From the NCBI RefSeq assembly GCF_001262495.1, contig NZ_LGYE01000001.1:434001-498000 (forward strand): a DNA stretch of 64,000 bases. The letters run 5' to 3'. Source of the DNA: Microbacterium sp. GCS4 (GTDB taxonomy: Bacteria > Actinomycetota > Actinomycetes > Actinomycetales > Microbacteriaceae). The position numbers were made by a program, and so were the translations under genes. This document shows, one piece after another, positions 25,929-34,688 of this stretch (its first letter is position 1; every line of letters starts with the position of its first letter). The notes beneath the pieces are model-generated. The model was not told the origin of the DNA and did not search any database. It was given only the letters and a program-made list of their open reading frames with translations.

Positions 25929-28100
25929 TCAGTTCTTGGCCAGGGCAGCACGGTCCTCGTCGCTCACACGACGGGCGATGGCCGAGCGCAGACCCGGATT
26001 CGCTGCGAGCTCGGGATCGTCGGCGAGGATGCCCTCGGCGAGCTCCCGCGCACGGACGATGAGCTTCGAGTCCTTGACGACCCGGAGCAGTTTGAGCGAC
26101 GACCGCACGCCCGCCTGCGCCGCGCCCAGCACGTCGCCCTCACCGCGCAGCTCGAGATCGACCTCGGCGAGCTGGAAGCCGTCGAGCGTCGCGGCCACAG
26201 CATCCACCCGCTCGCGTGCCACCGATCCCGATTCGGCCTCCGTCACGAGCAGACAGAGCCCCGGCACTCCGCCTCGACCCACGCGGCCACGCAGCTGGTG
26301 GAGCTGCGACACCCCGAAGCGATCCGCGTCGAGCACGATCATCGTCGAGGCGTTCGGCACGTCGACGCCGACCTCGATCACGGTCGTCGCGAGGAGCAGA
26401 TCGATGTCGCCCCGCGCGAACGCCTGCATCACGGCATCCTTCTCGTCCGAGGGCATGCGCCCGTGCAGGACGGCCCGGCGCAGGCCGCCGAGGGTGGGAT
26501 GGGTCGCGAGTGCCTCGTCGAGCTGCACCACACCCCAGCGGGGGCCCGCGGCGCCTTCCGGCTGCAGCAGCGTCTCCCCCGCTTCTGCGGTCTTCTTGGT
26601 GGTGTCGATCGCAGCGCATACCGCGAACACCTGACACCCCTGTGCGATCTCCTCGGCCGCACGCTCCCAGACCCGGTTGAACCAGCCCGGATGCTCCGCG
26701 AGCGGGGCCACGAACGACTCGATGCCCGCCCGCCCCTTCGGCATCGTGCGGATCACCGAGGTGTCGAGGTCGCCGAACACGGTCATCGCGACCGTCCTCG
26801 GGATCGGAGTCGCCGTGAGCACGAGCGCATGCGGACTCGACCCCTTCGCGCGAAGTGCCTCACGCTGCTCGACGCCGAAGCGGTGCTGCTCGTCGACCAC
26901 CACCAGACCGAGATCGGCGAAGGTCGTCTTCTCCCCCAGCAGTGCGTGCGTGCCCACGACGATGAGCGACTGCCCCGAGGCGACCCGCAGGGCAGCCTTT
27001 CGCCTCTCGGCGGCCGGGAGCTGACCCGTCAACAGCGTCGGCATCACGAGGGGCGCGAGCTGCGGACCGAGCATCTTGGTAATCGACCGGAGATGCTGCG
27101 CCGCGAGCACCTCCGTCGGCGCGATGAGCGCCGCCTGCCCACCGGATTCGGCGACCTGCAGCATCGCGCGCAGCGCCACGAGCGTCTTTCCCGAGCCGAC
27201 CTCTCCCTGCACCAGGCGGTTCATGGGCCAGGAACCCACGAGATCGGCGGCGACCGCTTCGCCGACCGTCTGCTGGTCGGGCGTCAGGGTGTACGGCATC
27301 GCGGCGTCGAAGCGCTCCAGCAGGCCGCCGGGGGCCGCGGGACGCGCCGTGGCCGAAAGCGATCGCACGGCGTCTCGCTGCTGCAGCAGGGCGGTCTGCA
27401 GAGTGAGCGCCTCGTGCATGCGCAGCGTCCGCACCGCGGGATCGATGTCGTTGCGGGTCTTCGGCCGGTGGATCTGCTCGAGCGCCTCCCGCGCCGTCAG
27501 GAGCTCCTCCCTGGCCCTGACCTCGGCAGACAGCGGCTCCGGCACGTCGGAGAGATCGTCGAGCACACGACCGACGAATTTCGCGATCTGCCAGGTCTGC
27601 AGGCTCGACGTCGCCGGGTAGATGGGGATCAGCACGGCGGCTCGGGCGTCCGCGCGGCGCCGTGCGGCATCCTCGTCGTCGAACAGCTCGTACTCCGGGT
27701 GCGCGAACTGCGTCACGCCGTTGAACTCGCCGACCTTGCCCGAGAACACTCCGCGTCGCCCGACAGCGAGCTCCTCCGAGCGCCACTTGGCGGCGCCGAG
27801 ATTCTTGGCGAAGAAGGTCAGCGACATCTTGCCGATGCCGTCGCCGATCACCACGTCGGCCATCGCACCGCGACGGTTGCGCATCGCGCGGGCGCTCGAC
27901 GACAGCACCTCGGCCACGATCGTGACGGTCTCGCCGATCGGGAGCTCGCGGATCGGAGTGAGCTCCCCCGGATCCGCATAGCGACGCGGGTAGTGCGACA
28001 GGAGGTCCCCCACCGTCGCCATGCCGAAGGCACGGTCGAGCGTCTTCGCCGGGGTGGCGCCGAGCGCCTCCGCCAGGGACGTGTCGAGCGTGAGCGGCAT
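25929..28100 (-). CDS. recG: ATP-dependent DNA helicase RecG
   Basis: Branch-migration helicase that regresses stalled forks. 723 aa: a wedge/OB domain in the first 150 residues, then helicase motifs Walker A GEVGSGKT at 299-306, DEQH at 403-406, TATPIPRT, and the C-terminal QLRGRVGRGG (motif VI) followed by the TRG region. Length is normal. It is divergent from rsmD, with 61 bp between their starts. Confidence 0.97.
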   Translation of the reverse strand: MPLTLDTSLAEALGATPAKTLDRAFGMATVGDLLSHYPRRYADPGELTPIRELPIGETVTIVAEVLSSSARAMRNRRGAMADVVIGDGIGKMSLTFFAKNLGAAKWRSEELAVGRRGVFSGKVGEFNGVTQFAHPEYELFDDEDAARRRADARAAVLIPIYPATSSLQTWQIAKFVGRVLDDLSDVPEPLSAEVRAREELLTAREALEQIHRPKTRNDIDPAVRTLRMHEALTLQTALLQQRDAVRSLSATARPAAPGGLLERFDAAMPYTLTPDQQTVGEAVAADLVGSWPMNRLVQGEVGSGKTLVALRAMLQVAESGGQAALIAPTEVLAAQHLRSITKMLGPQLAPLVMPTLLTGQLPAAERRKAALRVASGQSLIVVGTHALLGEKTTFADLGLVVVDEQHRFGVEQREALRAKGSSPHALVLTATPIPRTVAMTVFGDLDTSVIRTMPKGRAGIESFVAPLAEHPGWFNRVWERAAEEIAQGCQVFAVCAAIDTTKKTAEAGETLLQPEGAAGPRWGVVQLDEALATHPTLGGLRRAVLHGRMPSDEKDAVMQAFARGDIDLLLATTVIEVGVDVPNASTMIVLDADRFGVSQLHQLRGRVGRGGVPGLCLLVTEAESGSVARERVDAVAATLDGFQLAEVDLELRGEGDVLGAAQAGVRSSLKLLRVVKDSKLIVRARELAEGILADDPELAANPGLRSAIARRVSDEDRAALAKN

Positions 28101-28161
28101 CCTCCGAGTCTAGGAGGCGGCACGGACACGGCGCGCACCGCGCCTGTCGTATCGTGAACGG

Positions 28162-28740
28162 GTGACGAGGATCATCGCCGGGACGGCACGAGGAGCACGG
28201 CTCGAGGTCCCGGGAGCGGGGACGAGGCCCACGAGCGACCGGGTGCGAGAGTCGCTGTTCGGCGCTCTGGAGTCGTCCGACGCGATCGTCGGCGCCCGAG
28301 TGCTCGACCTGTACGCGGGATCCGGAGCATTGGGGCTCGAGTCCCAGAGCCGCGGCGCCGCGGAAGCGGATCTCGTCGAGCACGGTCGCGCGGCCGCCGC
28401 CGTGCTGAGGCGCAACGCCGCGGTGGTCGCGAAGGCGGGCGGGCTGCCGGCGGCGCGGGTGCACCAGAGCACCGTCCGGGCGTACCTGCAACGTGCGACC
28501 GGCACCTTCGACCTCGTGTTCACGGATCCGCCCTACGATCTCGACGACGACGCGATGACCGCGGATCTGATCGCCCTCGCACCGCTGCTCAGCGCGGATG
28601 CGGTGGTCGTGATCGAGCGCGCGCGACGCTCGACGCCTCCCGACCTCGATGCCGCGGGCCTCGAGCTCCTGCGCGACAAGACTTATGGGGACACACGCAT
28701 CTGGTGGGCCGTCCCCCGGCATCCGTCGCCCGCGTCCTAG
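28162..28740 (+). CDS. rsmD: 16S rRNA (guanine966-N2)-methyltransferase
   Basis: 192 aa SAM-dependent RNA methyltransferase. GTG start followed by TRIIAGTARGARLEVP, the RsmD N-terminus; the SAM loop LDLYAGSGALGLE near 50 and the catalytic DPPY near 122-125 are intact. It modifies G966 of 16S rRNA in the small subunit. Divergent from recG; a repeat-based hairpin follows its stop. Confidence 0.95.
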   Translation: MTRIIAGTARGARLEVPGAGTRPTSDRVRESLFGALESSDAIVGARVLDLYAGSGALGLESQSRGAAEADLVEHGRAAAAVLRRNAAVVAKAGGLPAARVHQSTVRAYLQRATGTFDLVFTDPPYDLDDDAMTADLIALAPLLSADAVVVIERARRSTPPDLDAAGLELLRDKTYGDTRIWWAVPRHPSPAS

Positions 28741-28749
28741 CCCACCCGA

Positions 28750-28814
28750 CCGTCTGTTTCTGCCGTTCGGCAGAAACAGACGGGCGATTTGTGTCATACG
28801 GCAGAAACAGACGG
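28750..28814. repeat. Triple copy of a 16-bp unit forming a perfect hairpin between rsmD and thiL
   Basis: The unit CGGCAGAAACAGACGG occurs at 28768-28783 and again at 28799-28814, and its exact complement CCGTCTGTTTCTGCCG is at 28750-28765. The first two arms form a 16-bp stem with a 2-nt gap; the second direct copy could pair instead with the same left arm. Located between convergent genes 10 bp after the rsmD stop, it can serve as a bidirectional terminator, although the reuse of one unit three times is unusual for a simple terminator. Confidence 0.8.
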
Positions 28815-28818
28815 GTGT

Positions 28819-29814
28819 TCAGCCGGAGGCGGAGTCCCAATCGCGGTAAGGGTCCCATCCGCTCACGTCGACGGGGCGGTCATCGACCAGCAGGTCTTCG
28901 TCGCCGCGCGTCCGCACCTCGCCGATCCGCCGGTATCCCGGGGGAAGCGCCTCGGTCGGGAAGGCGGCGAGCAGCGCATGATCCTCCCCTCCGGCGAGAG
29001 CCCTCTCCGGATCGTCGCCGAGCGCGGCGCCCTCCAGCGCGATCGTGACACCGGAGGCGGCCGCGAGACGACGCGCGTCGAGTGCGAGGCCGTCGGACAC
29101 GTCCATCATCGCGGTGGCCCCGGCGAGGGCCGCCACCGGACCGAGACCGATCGGCGGAGACGGGCGCAGCTGCGCCGCGATCGCGGCGCGCTCCCCGTCG
29201 CCGAGCACGGCGGGTTCGACCGGCACCGGGGCGTCGCCGTCGCGGAAGCGGCCGAACAGCACCGCGAGTCCGCGCGCGGCGTGGCCCAGCTCACCCGCGA
29301 TCGCCACGACGTCACCCGGTCGTGCACCGGAACGGGTGACCGCAGCACGGCCCTCGAGATCGCCGAGCGCCGTGACCGCGACCGTGAGGACGTCGGACAC
29401 CGTGAGGTCGCCGCCCACGACGGCGCAACCGGGTGCGAGCGCCGCACAGGCCTCGCGGAACCCGTCGGCGAGCTGCTCGACGAAGGACAGCCGCAGTTCT
29501 CGCGGCACGGCGAGGGCGACGAGGAGTGCCGTCGGTCGCGCGCCCATCGCGGCGACGTCCGCGAGGTTGACCGCGGCGGCCTTCCACCCGAGGTCATAGC
29601 CGCTCGACCAGGCGAGGCGGAAGTCGGGGCCGTGCACCAGCGTGTCGGTGGTCGCGACGACAGAGCCGGAGGGCGCGGCCACGACCGCGGCATCGTCGCC
29701 CGGCCCGATCAGCGCGTGCGCGGCGGGCACCGTCCTCGTGAGGATGGCGCGGAGGATCTCTCCCTCGGAGAGCTCTCCGAGGCGCGGGTCGTCGGAGTCG
29801 GGTCGGGAGGGCAT
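28819..29814 (-). CDS. thiL: Thiamine-monophosphate kinase
   Basis: Phosphorylates thiamine monophosphate to the active cofactor thiamine diphosphate. 331 aa of the PurM/ThiL fold. GPGDDAAVV near residue 37, TTDTLVHGPDF, NLADVAAMGA and GGDLTVSD (Mg/ATP sites) and DVSDGLALDARRL in the second half are all diagnostic. ATG at 29814; the start is 23 bp from the divergent lipoprotein gene. Confidence 0.96.
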   Translation of the reverse strand: MPSRPDSDDPRLGELSEGEILRAILTRTVPAAHALIGPGDDAAVVAAPSGSVVATTDTLVHGPDFRLAWSSGYDLGWKAAAVNLADVAAMGARPTALLVALAVPRELRLSFVEQLADGFREACAALAPGCAVVGGDLTVSDVLTVAVTALGDLEGRAAVTRSGARPGDVVAIAGELGHAARGLAVLFGRFRDGDAPVPVEPAVLGDGERAAIAAQLRPSPPIGLGPVAALAGATAMMDVSDGLALDARRLAAASGVTIALEGAALGDDPERALAGGEDHALLAAFPTEALPPGYRRIGEVRTRGDEDLLVDDRPVDVSGWDPYRDWDSASG

Positions 29815-29837
29815 GGAGTCAAAGGTAGCCTGGATGC

Positions 29838-30338
29838 ATGCCCTCCTCCCGTCGTCTGCTCCTCGTCGCGGGGATGCTGATCGCCGCCGCCGGCCTCGCC
29901 GGATGCTCGACCACGATCCACCTGGAGCCGGCAGCCGACGCGAACAATCCGTCGTGCGCGGAGGTCTCCGTGCTGCTTCCGGATGCCGTCGGCGACCTCG
30001 ACCGCGTGTGGACCGACGCGCAGGCGACCGGCGCCTGGGGCGAACCCACCGTCGTGCTCCGCTGCGGGGTCGACGTCCCCGCCCCCTCGACCGAGGTGTG
30101 CACGACCATCGGCGGTGTCGATTGGCTCGTGCTCGATCAGGAGGACGAACGCCAGCGCCTCGTCACCTACGGTCGCGATCCGGCGGTCGAGATCATCATC
30201 CGCCGCGGAGAGGAACTCGACTTCCGCACCGTCGTGGAGAGTCTGTCGACGAGCATCCAGTCCGGTCTGGAGCCGGCGACCGCTCGCTGCACCGACCGAG
30301 TGCCGACGGATGACGGCACCGGCTCGACGGAGGGCTGA
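29838..30338 (+). CDS. DUF3515 lipoprotein
   Basis: 166-aa predicted lipoprotein. A basic start (MPSSRR) and a hydrophobic stretch lead to the lipobox LAGC at about residues 20-23, after which Cys would be lipidated. The mature part matches the actinobacterial DUF3515 family (ADANNPSCAEVSVLLP), with conserved cysteines. Function is unknown; members commonly neighbour ddl and thiL, as here. It converges with ddl. Confidence 0.88.
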   Translation: MPSSRRLLLVAGMLIAAAGLAGCSTTIHLEPAADANNPSCAEVSVLLPDAVGDLDRVWTDAQATGAWGEPTVVLRCGVDVPAPSTEVCTTIGGVDWLVLDQEDERQRLVTYGRDPAVEIIIRRGEELDFRTVVESLSTSIQSGLEPATARCTDRVPTDDGTGSTEG

Positions 30339-30361
30339 CGGCCGCCCGGCCGCGCCCGTCG

Positions 30362-30403
30362 CTCAGCGGCGCAGACCCGCCTCTCAGCGGCGCAGACCCG
30401 CCT
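30362..30403. repeat. Tandem 21-bp duplication over the ddl stop codon
   Basis: CTCAGCGGCGCAGACCCGCCT is repeated head to tail at 30362-30382 and 30383-30403. On the ddl strand each copy encodes the last residues EAGLRR and a stop, so the gene terminates in the first copy it meets and a spare, in-frame ending lies just downstream. The exact identity of the copies suggests a recent slippage event. Confidence 0.9.
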
Positions 30404-31466
30404 CGATGAGCTCCGAGATCAGGTCGCCGTAGCTGAGGCCCGAGGCCACCCAGCACTTCGGGAACATCGAGATCGGCGTGAAGCCGGGCATCGTGTTGAG
30501 CTCGTTCACGACCAGCTCCCCCGAGGCCGTGAGGAACATATCCACTCGGGCGAGTCCCCGACCGTCGACGGCCTCGAAGGCACGGATGCCGGCATCCTGG
30601 ATCGCGGCGATCTGCGCCTCCTCCAGCTCGGCAGGGCACACCACGTCGACGCCGTCGCCGCCGAGGTACTTGCCCTCGAAGTCGTAGAACCCGCGCGAGG
30701 TGAGCACGATCTCGCCCGGGAGCGATGCGCGCACCCCGTCGGCGCCTTCCAGCACCGCGACCTCGATCTCCCGGCCGGAGACGCCGGTCTCGATGAGCAC
30801 CTTGTCGTCCTCCGCGAACGCGATCGCGAGGGCCGCGTCCAGCTCGTCCGGGGACTCGACCTTCGACACGCCCACGCTGGATCCCGCGCGGGCGGGCTTG
30901 ACGAAGAGCGGAAGGCCGAGAGCGGCGGCCGCCGAGCGCACGGCCGCGGCATCCCGGTCCCACTGGCGAGCTCGCACGGTCACCCACGGCGCCACCGGGA
31001 TACCCGCGGCCTGCAGAGCGATCTTCATGAAGTGCTTGTCCATGCACAGCGCGGAGTCGAGCACCCCTCCGCCCGCGTACGGGACCTCGAGCGTGTCGAA
31101 GTAGCCCTGGATCGTGCCGTCCTCGCCGTGCGGGCCGTGCAGGATCGGCAGCACGATGTCGATCTCGCCCAGTCCGTCGAGAGTCCCATCGGGTCGCACG
31201 ACGCGCAGAGTGCGGTCACCGCCCGGCTCCGGCCACAGCACACGGGTGCCGTTGTCCACGACCTCCGGCAAGTGCGCGGCGTCGAGCGGGAACTTCGCGG
31301 GATCGTCGTCCTCGAGGACGAAGGCCCCCTCGCGCGTGATCCCGACGGGGATCACCGCGTAGCGATCGCGATCAATCGCGCCCAGAACCCCGCCCGCCGT
31401 TGCGGAACTGATCGAATGCTCGCTGGAGCGCCCTCCGAAGAGCACCACCACCGTCTGCTTGTCCAT
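30384..31466 (-). CDS. ddl: D-alanine-D-alanine ligase
   Basis: Makes the D-Ala-D-Ala dipeptide for peptidoglycan. 360 aa, ATP-grasp fold. The N-terminus MDKQTVVVLFGGRSSEHSIS is the family signature and fixes the ATG at 31466, preceded by AGAGGACC. HGPHGEDGTIQGYFDTLEVP and the C-terminal DMFLTASGELVVNELNTMPGF (metal and ATP residues) are present. The first 95 bp overlap the end of gpsA in another frame. A 21-bp tandem duplication lies over its stop. Confidence 0.96.
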   Translation of the reverse strand: MDKQTVVVLFGGRSSEHSISSATAGGVLGAIDRDRYAVIPVGITREGAFVLEDDDPAKFPLDAAHLPEVVDNGTRVLWPEPGGDRTLRVVRPDGTLDGLGEIDIVLPILHGPHGEDGTIQGYFDTLEVPYAGGGVLDSALCMDKHFMKIALQAAGIPVAPWVTVRARQWDRDAAAVRSAAAALGLPLFVKPARAGSSVGVSKVESPDELDAALAIAFAEDDKVLIETGVSGREIEVAVLEGADGVRASLPGEIVLTSRGFYDFEGKYLGGDGVDVVCPAELEEAQIAAIQDAGIRAFEAVDGRGLARVDMFLTASGELVVNELNTMPGFTPISMFPKCWVASGLSYGDLISELIEAGLRR

Positions 31467-32505
31467 GGTTGGTCCTCTCACCCTGCGGGGTGTCGTCGTC
31501 CGTCGTCAGGTGGGGTGCGATGTCACGCGGGTCCATCTTCCCGTCCAGCACCATCTTCACCTGTTCGACGATGGGCATGTCCACCTCGGACTCGCGGGCG
31601 AGCTGCAGCACCGGCGCGACGGACGCGAGTCCCTCGGCGGTCTGCTGCATCTGCTTCACGACGTCCTGGAAGCTGTATCCCTGGCCGAGCAGGCGCCCTG
31701 CCGTGTTGTTGCGGCTGAGCGGCGACTGGCAGGTCGCGATCAGGTCGCCGAGCCCCGCGAGCCCCTGCAGGGTCTCGGGGTGAGCGCCGTTCGCGACCGC
31801 GAAGTCCGTCATCTCCACAAGACCGCGGGTGATGATCGAGGCCTTGGTGTTCTCTCCGTAGCCCACGCCGTCGACGATGCCGATCGCGACGGCGATGAGG
31901 TTCTTCAGGACACCGCCGAACTCGGTGCCGATCACATCGGTGTTCACGAAGGTCCGGAAGTACCCGTTGCGCGCGGCGCGGGCCACCTCCTCGGCGGTCT
32001 CCTGGCTGCGCGACGAGATCACGGCGGCGGTGGGCTGCTCGCGTGCGATCTCGAGTGCGAGGTTCGGACCGGAGGCGACCGCGATGCGGTCGGGGTCGCA
32101 CCGCAGCTCCTGCTCGATGACCTGGCTCATCCGGAGACCCGAACTGCGTTCGACCCCCTTCATGAGGCTGACGATCTTCGCGTCGCCGTCTGCGAGCAGC
32201 GGGCGCAGCGCCTTGAGGTTCTCGCGCAGCGACTGGCTCGGCACAGAGAGGTACACCTGATCGACGTCGCGCAGTGCGATCGCCAGCTCGTGCGTCGCGG
32301 CCATGGTGCGGGGCAGGTTGATGCCGGGAAGGTAGCGGGAGTTGCGCTTCGCCTCGTCGATCTCGTGGGCGAGCTCGGCGCGCCGAGCCCACATCGTGAC
32401 CTGGGCGCCGCCATCGGCGAGGATCTTCCCGAAGGTGGTCCCCCAGCTGCCCGCACCGATCACGGCGACGCGGGGGCCGGCAGGTACCGTGCGCTTAGGA
32501 GTCAA
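31372..32505 (-). CDS. gpsA: Glycerol-3-phosphate dehydrogenase [NAD(P)+], with C-terminal extension
   Basis: Reduces dihydroxyacetone phosphate to sn-glycerol-3-phosphate for phospholipid synthesis. 377 aa. The Rossmann motif GAGSWG is at 17-22; GVLKNLIAVAIGIVDG and the catalytic-domain GLGDLIATC are intact. The start is TTG at 32505, supported by AAGGAG 10 nt upstream and 11-bp overlap with plsC. The conserved protein ends near residue 340; about 35 further residues (GGGALRRALQRAFDQF) are read from inside the ddl gene, so the original stop seems lost. Confidence 0.94.
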   Translation of the reverse strand: MTPKRTVPAGPRVAVIGAGSWGTTFGKILADGGAQVTMWARRAELAHEIDEAKRNSRYLPGINLPRTMAATHELAIALRDVDQVYLSVPSQSLRENLKALRPLLADGDAKIVSLMKGVERSSGLRMSQVIEQELRCDPDRIAVASGPNLALEIAREQPTAAVISSRSQETAEEVARAARNGYFRTFVNTDVIGTEFGGVLKNLIAVAIGIVDGVGYGENTKASIITRGLVEMTDFAVANGAHPETLQGLAGLGDLIATCQSPLSRNNTAGRLLGQGYSFQDVVKQMQQTAEGLASVAPVLQLARESEVDMPIVEQVKMVLDGKMDPRDIAPHLTTDDDTPQGERTNHGQADGGGALRRALQRAFDQFRNGGRGSGRD

Positions 32506-33250
32506 GGCGACCCGTCTCCTTCTGCCCGTGTGCGGCGGGGTTCCATCGCTCAGCCGGTGCCTTCTCGTCGCGGAGTCCTTCGAGGAGCTCGGTGATCGCG
32601 TTCATAACGCGTGTGGTGGCCTCGTTCAGCGCCGCCGGTTCGCCGGCCCGATGCTGCAGATCGGACAGGTCTACGGGATCGCCGATCACGACGTGCACGG
32701 GCTTGCGGAGCGGCCAGAGGCTCAGGCCCTTCTGATAGCGGCCCATGATCGCCTGCGTGCCCCAGTGGGCCATCGGGATCACCGGGATGCCGCCGGCCAG
32801 GGCGAGGCGGACGGCGCCGGACTTGCCGCGCATCGGCCACATGTCCGGATCACGTGTCAGCGTGCCCTCCGGGTACACGATGACCCCGCGGTCGTGCTCG
32901 ACGAGTTCCTGCGACTGCTTCATGGTCTGCTTGGCCGCGGCCGCAGAAGATGTGCGCGCCACCGGGATCATGCCGGTCTTGCGCAGGATCCACCCGACCA
33001 CCGGGACACGGAACAGGCTCTCTTTCGCCATGAACCGCGGAGCGCGGCCGACCCGCCACACGGCGACGGCCACGATCAGCGGATCGAACTCCGAGTAGTG
33101 GTTCGGGGCGAGCACGAACGAACCCTCGCGAGGAAGCTTCTCCGCACCGGTGATGCGGATGCGTGCGAGCAGCCCCACGAGCGGCAGCACGATCGCGGCG
33201 ACCGGCCAGAAGAGGCTCGGGCGAGTCGTCTCCGGGGACCGGGAACCCAT
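32495..33250 (-). CDS. plsC: 1-acyl-sn-glycerol-3-phosphate acyltransferase
   Basis: Second acylation of phospholipid synthesis, at the cytoplasmic membrane. 251 aa with one N-terminal hydrophobic segment (about 14-30), the catalytic NHYSEFD (His51, Asp56) and the substrate motif YPEGTLTRD near 122. ATG at 33250 lies 5 bp after the murA stop. The gene overlaps gpsA by 11 bp; together they provide consecutive steps from glycerol-3-phosphate to phosphatidate, apart from the first acylation. Confidence 0.9.
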   Translation of the reverse strand: MGSRSPETTRPSLFWPVAAIVLPLVGLLARIRITGAEKLPREGSFVLAPNHYSEFDPLIVAVAVWRVGRAPRFMAKESLFRVPVVGWILRKTGMIPVARTSSAAAAKQTMKQSQELVEHDRGVIVYPEGTLTRDPDMWPMRGKSGAVRLALAGGIPVIPMAHWGTQAIMGRYQKGLSLWPLRKPVHVVIGDPVDLSDLQHRAGEPAALNEATTRVMNAITELLEGLRDEKAPAERWNPAAHGQKETGRLDS

Positions 33251-33255
33251 CGACG

Positions 33256-34623
33256 TCACCGGACGACGTCGAAGTCGGCGCCCAGGGCGTCGAGCTTGGC
33301 GAGGAACTTCTCGTACCCGCGGCTCAGGATGTCGACGCCCGAGACCTGCGATTCGCCCTCTGCCGTCAGCGCCGCGATGACGTGGCTGTAGCCGCCGCGC
33401 AGATCGGGCACCACGATGTCGGCACCGTGCAGCGGGGTCGGTCCCGTGATCACGGCCGCCTGCTCGAGGTCGCGGCGAGGCACACGTCGCGGGCCCGCCT
33501 GGAGTCCGCGAGGGTGCACGACGATGTCGGCGCCCATCTTGACGAGGGCGTCGGTGAAGCCCATGCGGTTCTCGTACACGGTCTCGTGCACGACGGAGCG
33601 CCCGTGCGCCTGCGTGAGCGCGACCACGAGCGGCTGCTGCCAATCGGTCATGAAGCCGGGGTGCACGTCGGTCTCGACGACAACGGGCTTCAGCTCGCCG
33701 CCTCGACGGAACAGGATGCCGTCCTCCTGGATGTCGAACCATCCACCCGCCTTGCGGAACACGTTGAGGAACGTGAGCATCTCCTGCTGCTTCGCGCCGC
33801 CCACGAAGATCTCGCCGTCGGTCGCGAGTGCGGCCGAGGCCCAGGATGCGGCCTCGTTGCGGTCGAAGATCGACCGGTGGTCGTATCCGCGCAGGGTCTC
33901 CACGCCCTCGATGAGGATCACCCGGTTGGGCTCGTAGGAGATGATGGCGCCCATCTTCTGCAGTACCGCGATGAGATCCATGATCTCGGGCTCGATCGCC
34001 GCGTTGCGGAGCTCGGTCGTGCCCTCGGCGCGGACGGCCGTCAGCAGCACCTGCTCGGTGGCGCCGACGCTGGGGTACGGGAGGTGGATGTTCGCGCCGT
34101 GCAGACGCGCCCCTCCCGTGGAGAGGCGGATGCCGCTCGGAAGCTTCTCGACGATCGCCCCGAACTTGCGGAGCGCGTCGAGGTGGAAGTCGATGGGGCG
34201 GTCGCCGATGCGGCAGCCGCCCAGGTCGGGGATGAAGGCCTGACCGAGCCGGTGCAGCAGCGGGCCGCAGAACAGGATCGGGATGCGCGAGGCTCCCGCG
34301 TGGGCGTCGATCTCCTCCATGTGAGCGGACTCGACGCCGCTGGGGTCGAACACGAGCGACCCGGGCTCGTCGCCCGCCGACACCTGGACGCCGTGCACCT
34401 CGAGGAGCGAGCGCACCACGGCGACGTCGCTGAGATCGGGGACGTCGCGCAGGGTGCTGGCGGTCTCGCCGAGCAGCGTCGCGACCATGGCCTTGGTCGC
34501 GAGGTTCTTCGCACCCTTGACGTCGACGCGGCCGCGCAAGGGGCGGCCTCCGCGGATCGCGAGGACGTCTCCGGTCAACGCTGGGACTCCATCCGCCAGA
34601 GCATCGCGCACAGGTGTCGTCAT
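33256..34623 (-). CDS. murA: UDP-N-acetylglucosamine 1-carboxyvinyltransferase
   Basis: First committed step of peptidoglycan synthesis. 455 aa, somewhat longer than the usual 420 by an N-terminal tail of about 20 residues. The catalytic Cys137 lies in DLGGCRIGDRPIDFHL, so the enzyme should be fosfomycin-sensitive rather than carrying the Asp variant. Lys39-Asn40 in VKGAKN is the substrate site. ATG at 34623. It follows leuD by 65 bp, with a hairpin in the gap, and precedes plsC. Confidence 0.95.
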   Translation of the reverse strand: MTTPVRDALADGVPALTGDVLAIRGGRPLRGRVDVKGAKNLATKAMVATLLGETASTLRDVPDLSDVAVVRSLLEVHGVQVSAGDEPGSLVFDPSGVESAHMEEIDAHAGASRIPILFCGPLLHRLGQAFIPDLGGCRIGDRPIDFHLDALRKFGAIVEKLPSGIRLSTGGARLHGANIHLPYPSVGATEQVLLTAVRAEGTTELRNAAIEPEIMDLIAVLQKMGAIISYEPNRVILIEGVETLRGYDHRSIFDRNEAASWASAALATDGEIFVGGAKQQEMLTFLNVFRKAGGWFDIQEDGILFRRGGELKPVVVETDVHPGFMTDWQQPLVVALTQAHGRSVVHETVYENRMGFTDALVKMGADIVVHPRGLQAGPRRVPRRDLEQAAVITGPTPLHGADIVVPDLRGGYSHVIAALTAEGESQVSGVDILSRGYEKFLAKLDALGADFDVVR

Positions 34624-34651
34624 TCGGAGCCTCACTTCGTTCAACGGAATT

Positions 34652-34684
34652 CGGGACGGGGTCGCCCTCTGCTCCCCCGTCCCG
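34652..34684 (-). other. Hairpin between leuD and murA
   Basis: CGGGACGGGG (34652-34661) pairs with CCCCGTCCCG (34675-34684), a 10-bp stem with a 13-nt loop; a smaller hairpin CCGTTC-ACT-GAACGG (34685-34699) covers the leuD stop. No T-run follows on the transcribed strand. It could be a partial terminator or an RNA-stability element separating leuCD from the envelope genes. Confidence 0.55.
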
Positions 34685-34688
34685 CCGT

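Noticed and set aside
30362..30403. CRISPR-like repeat
   Set aside because: Only two adjacent copies with no spacer; it is a simple tandem duplication.
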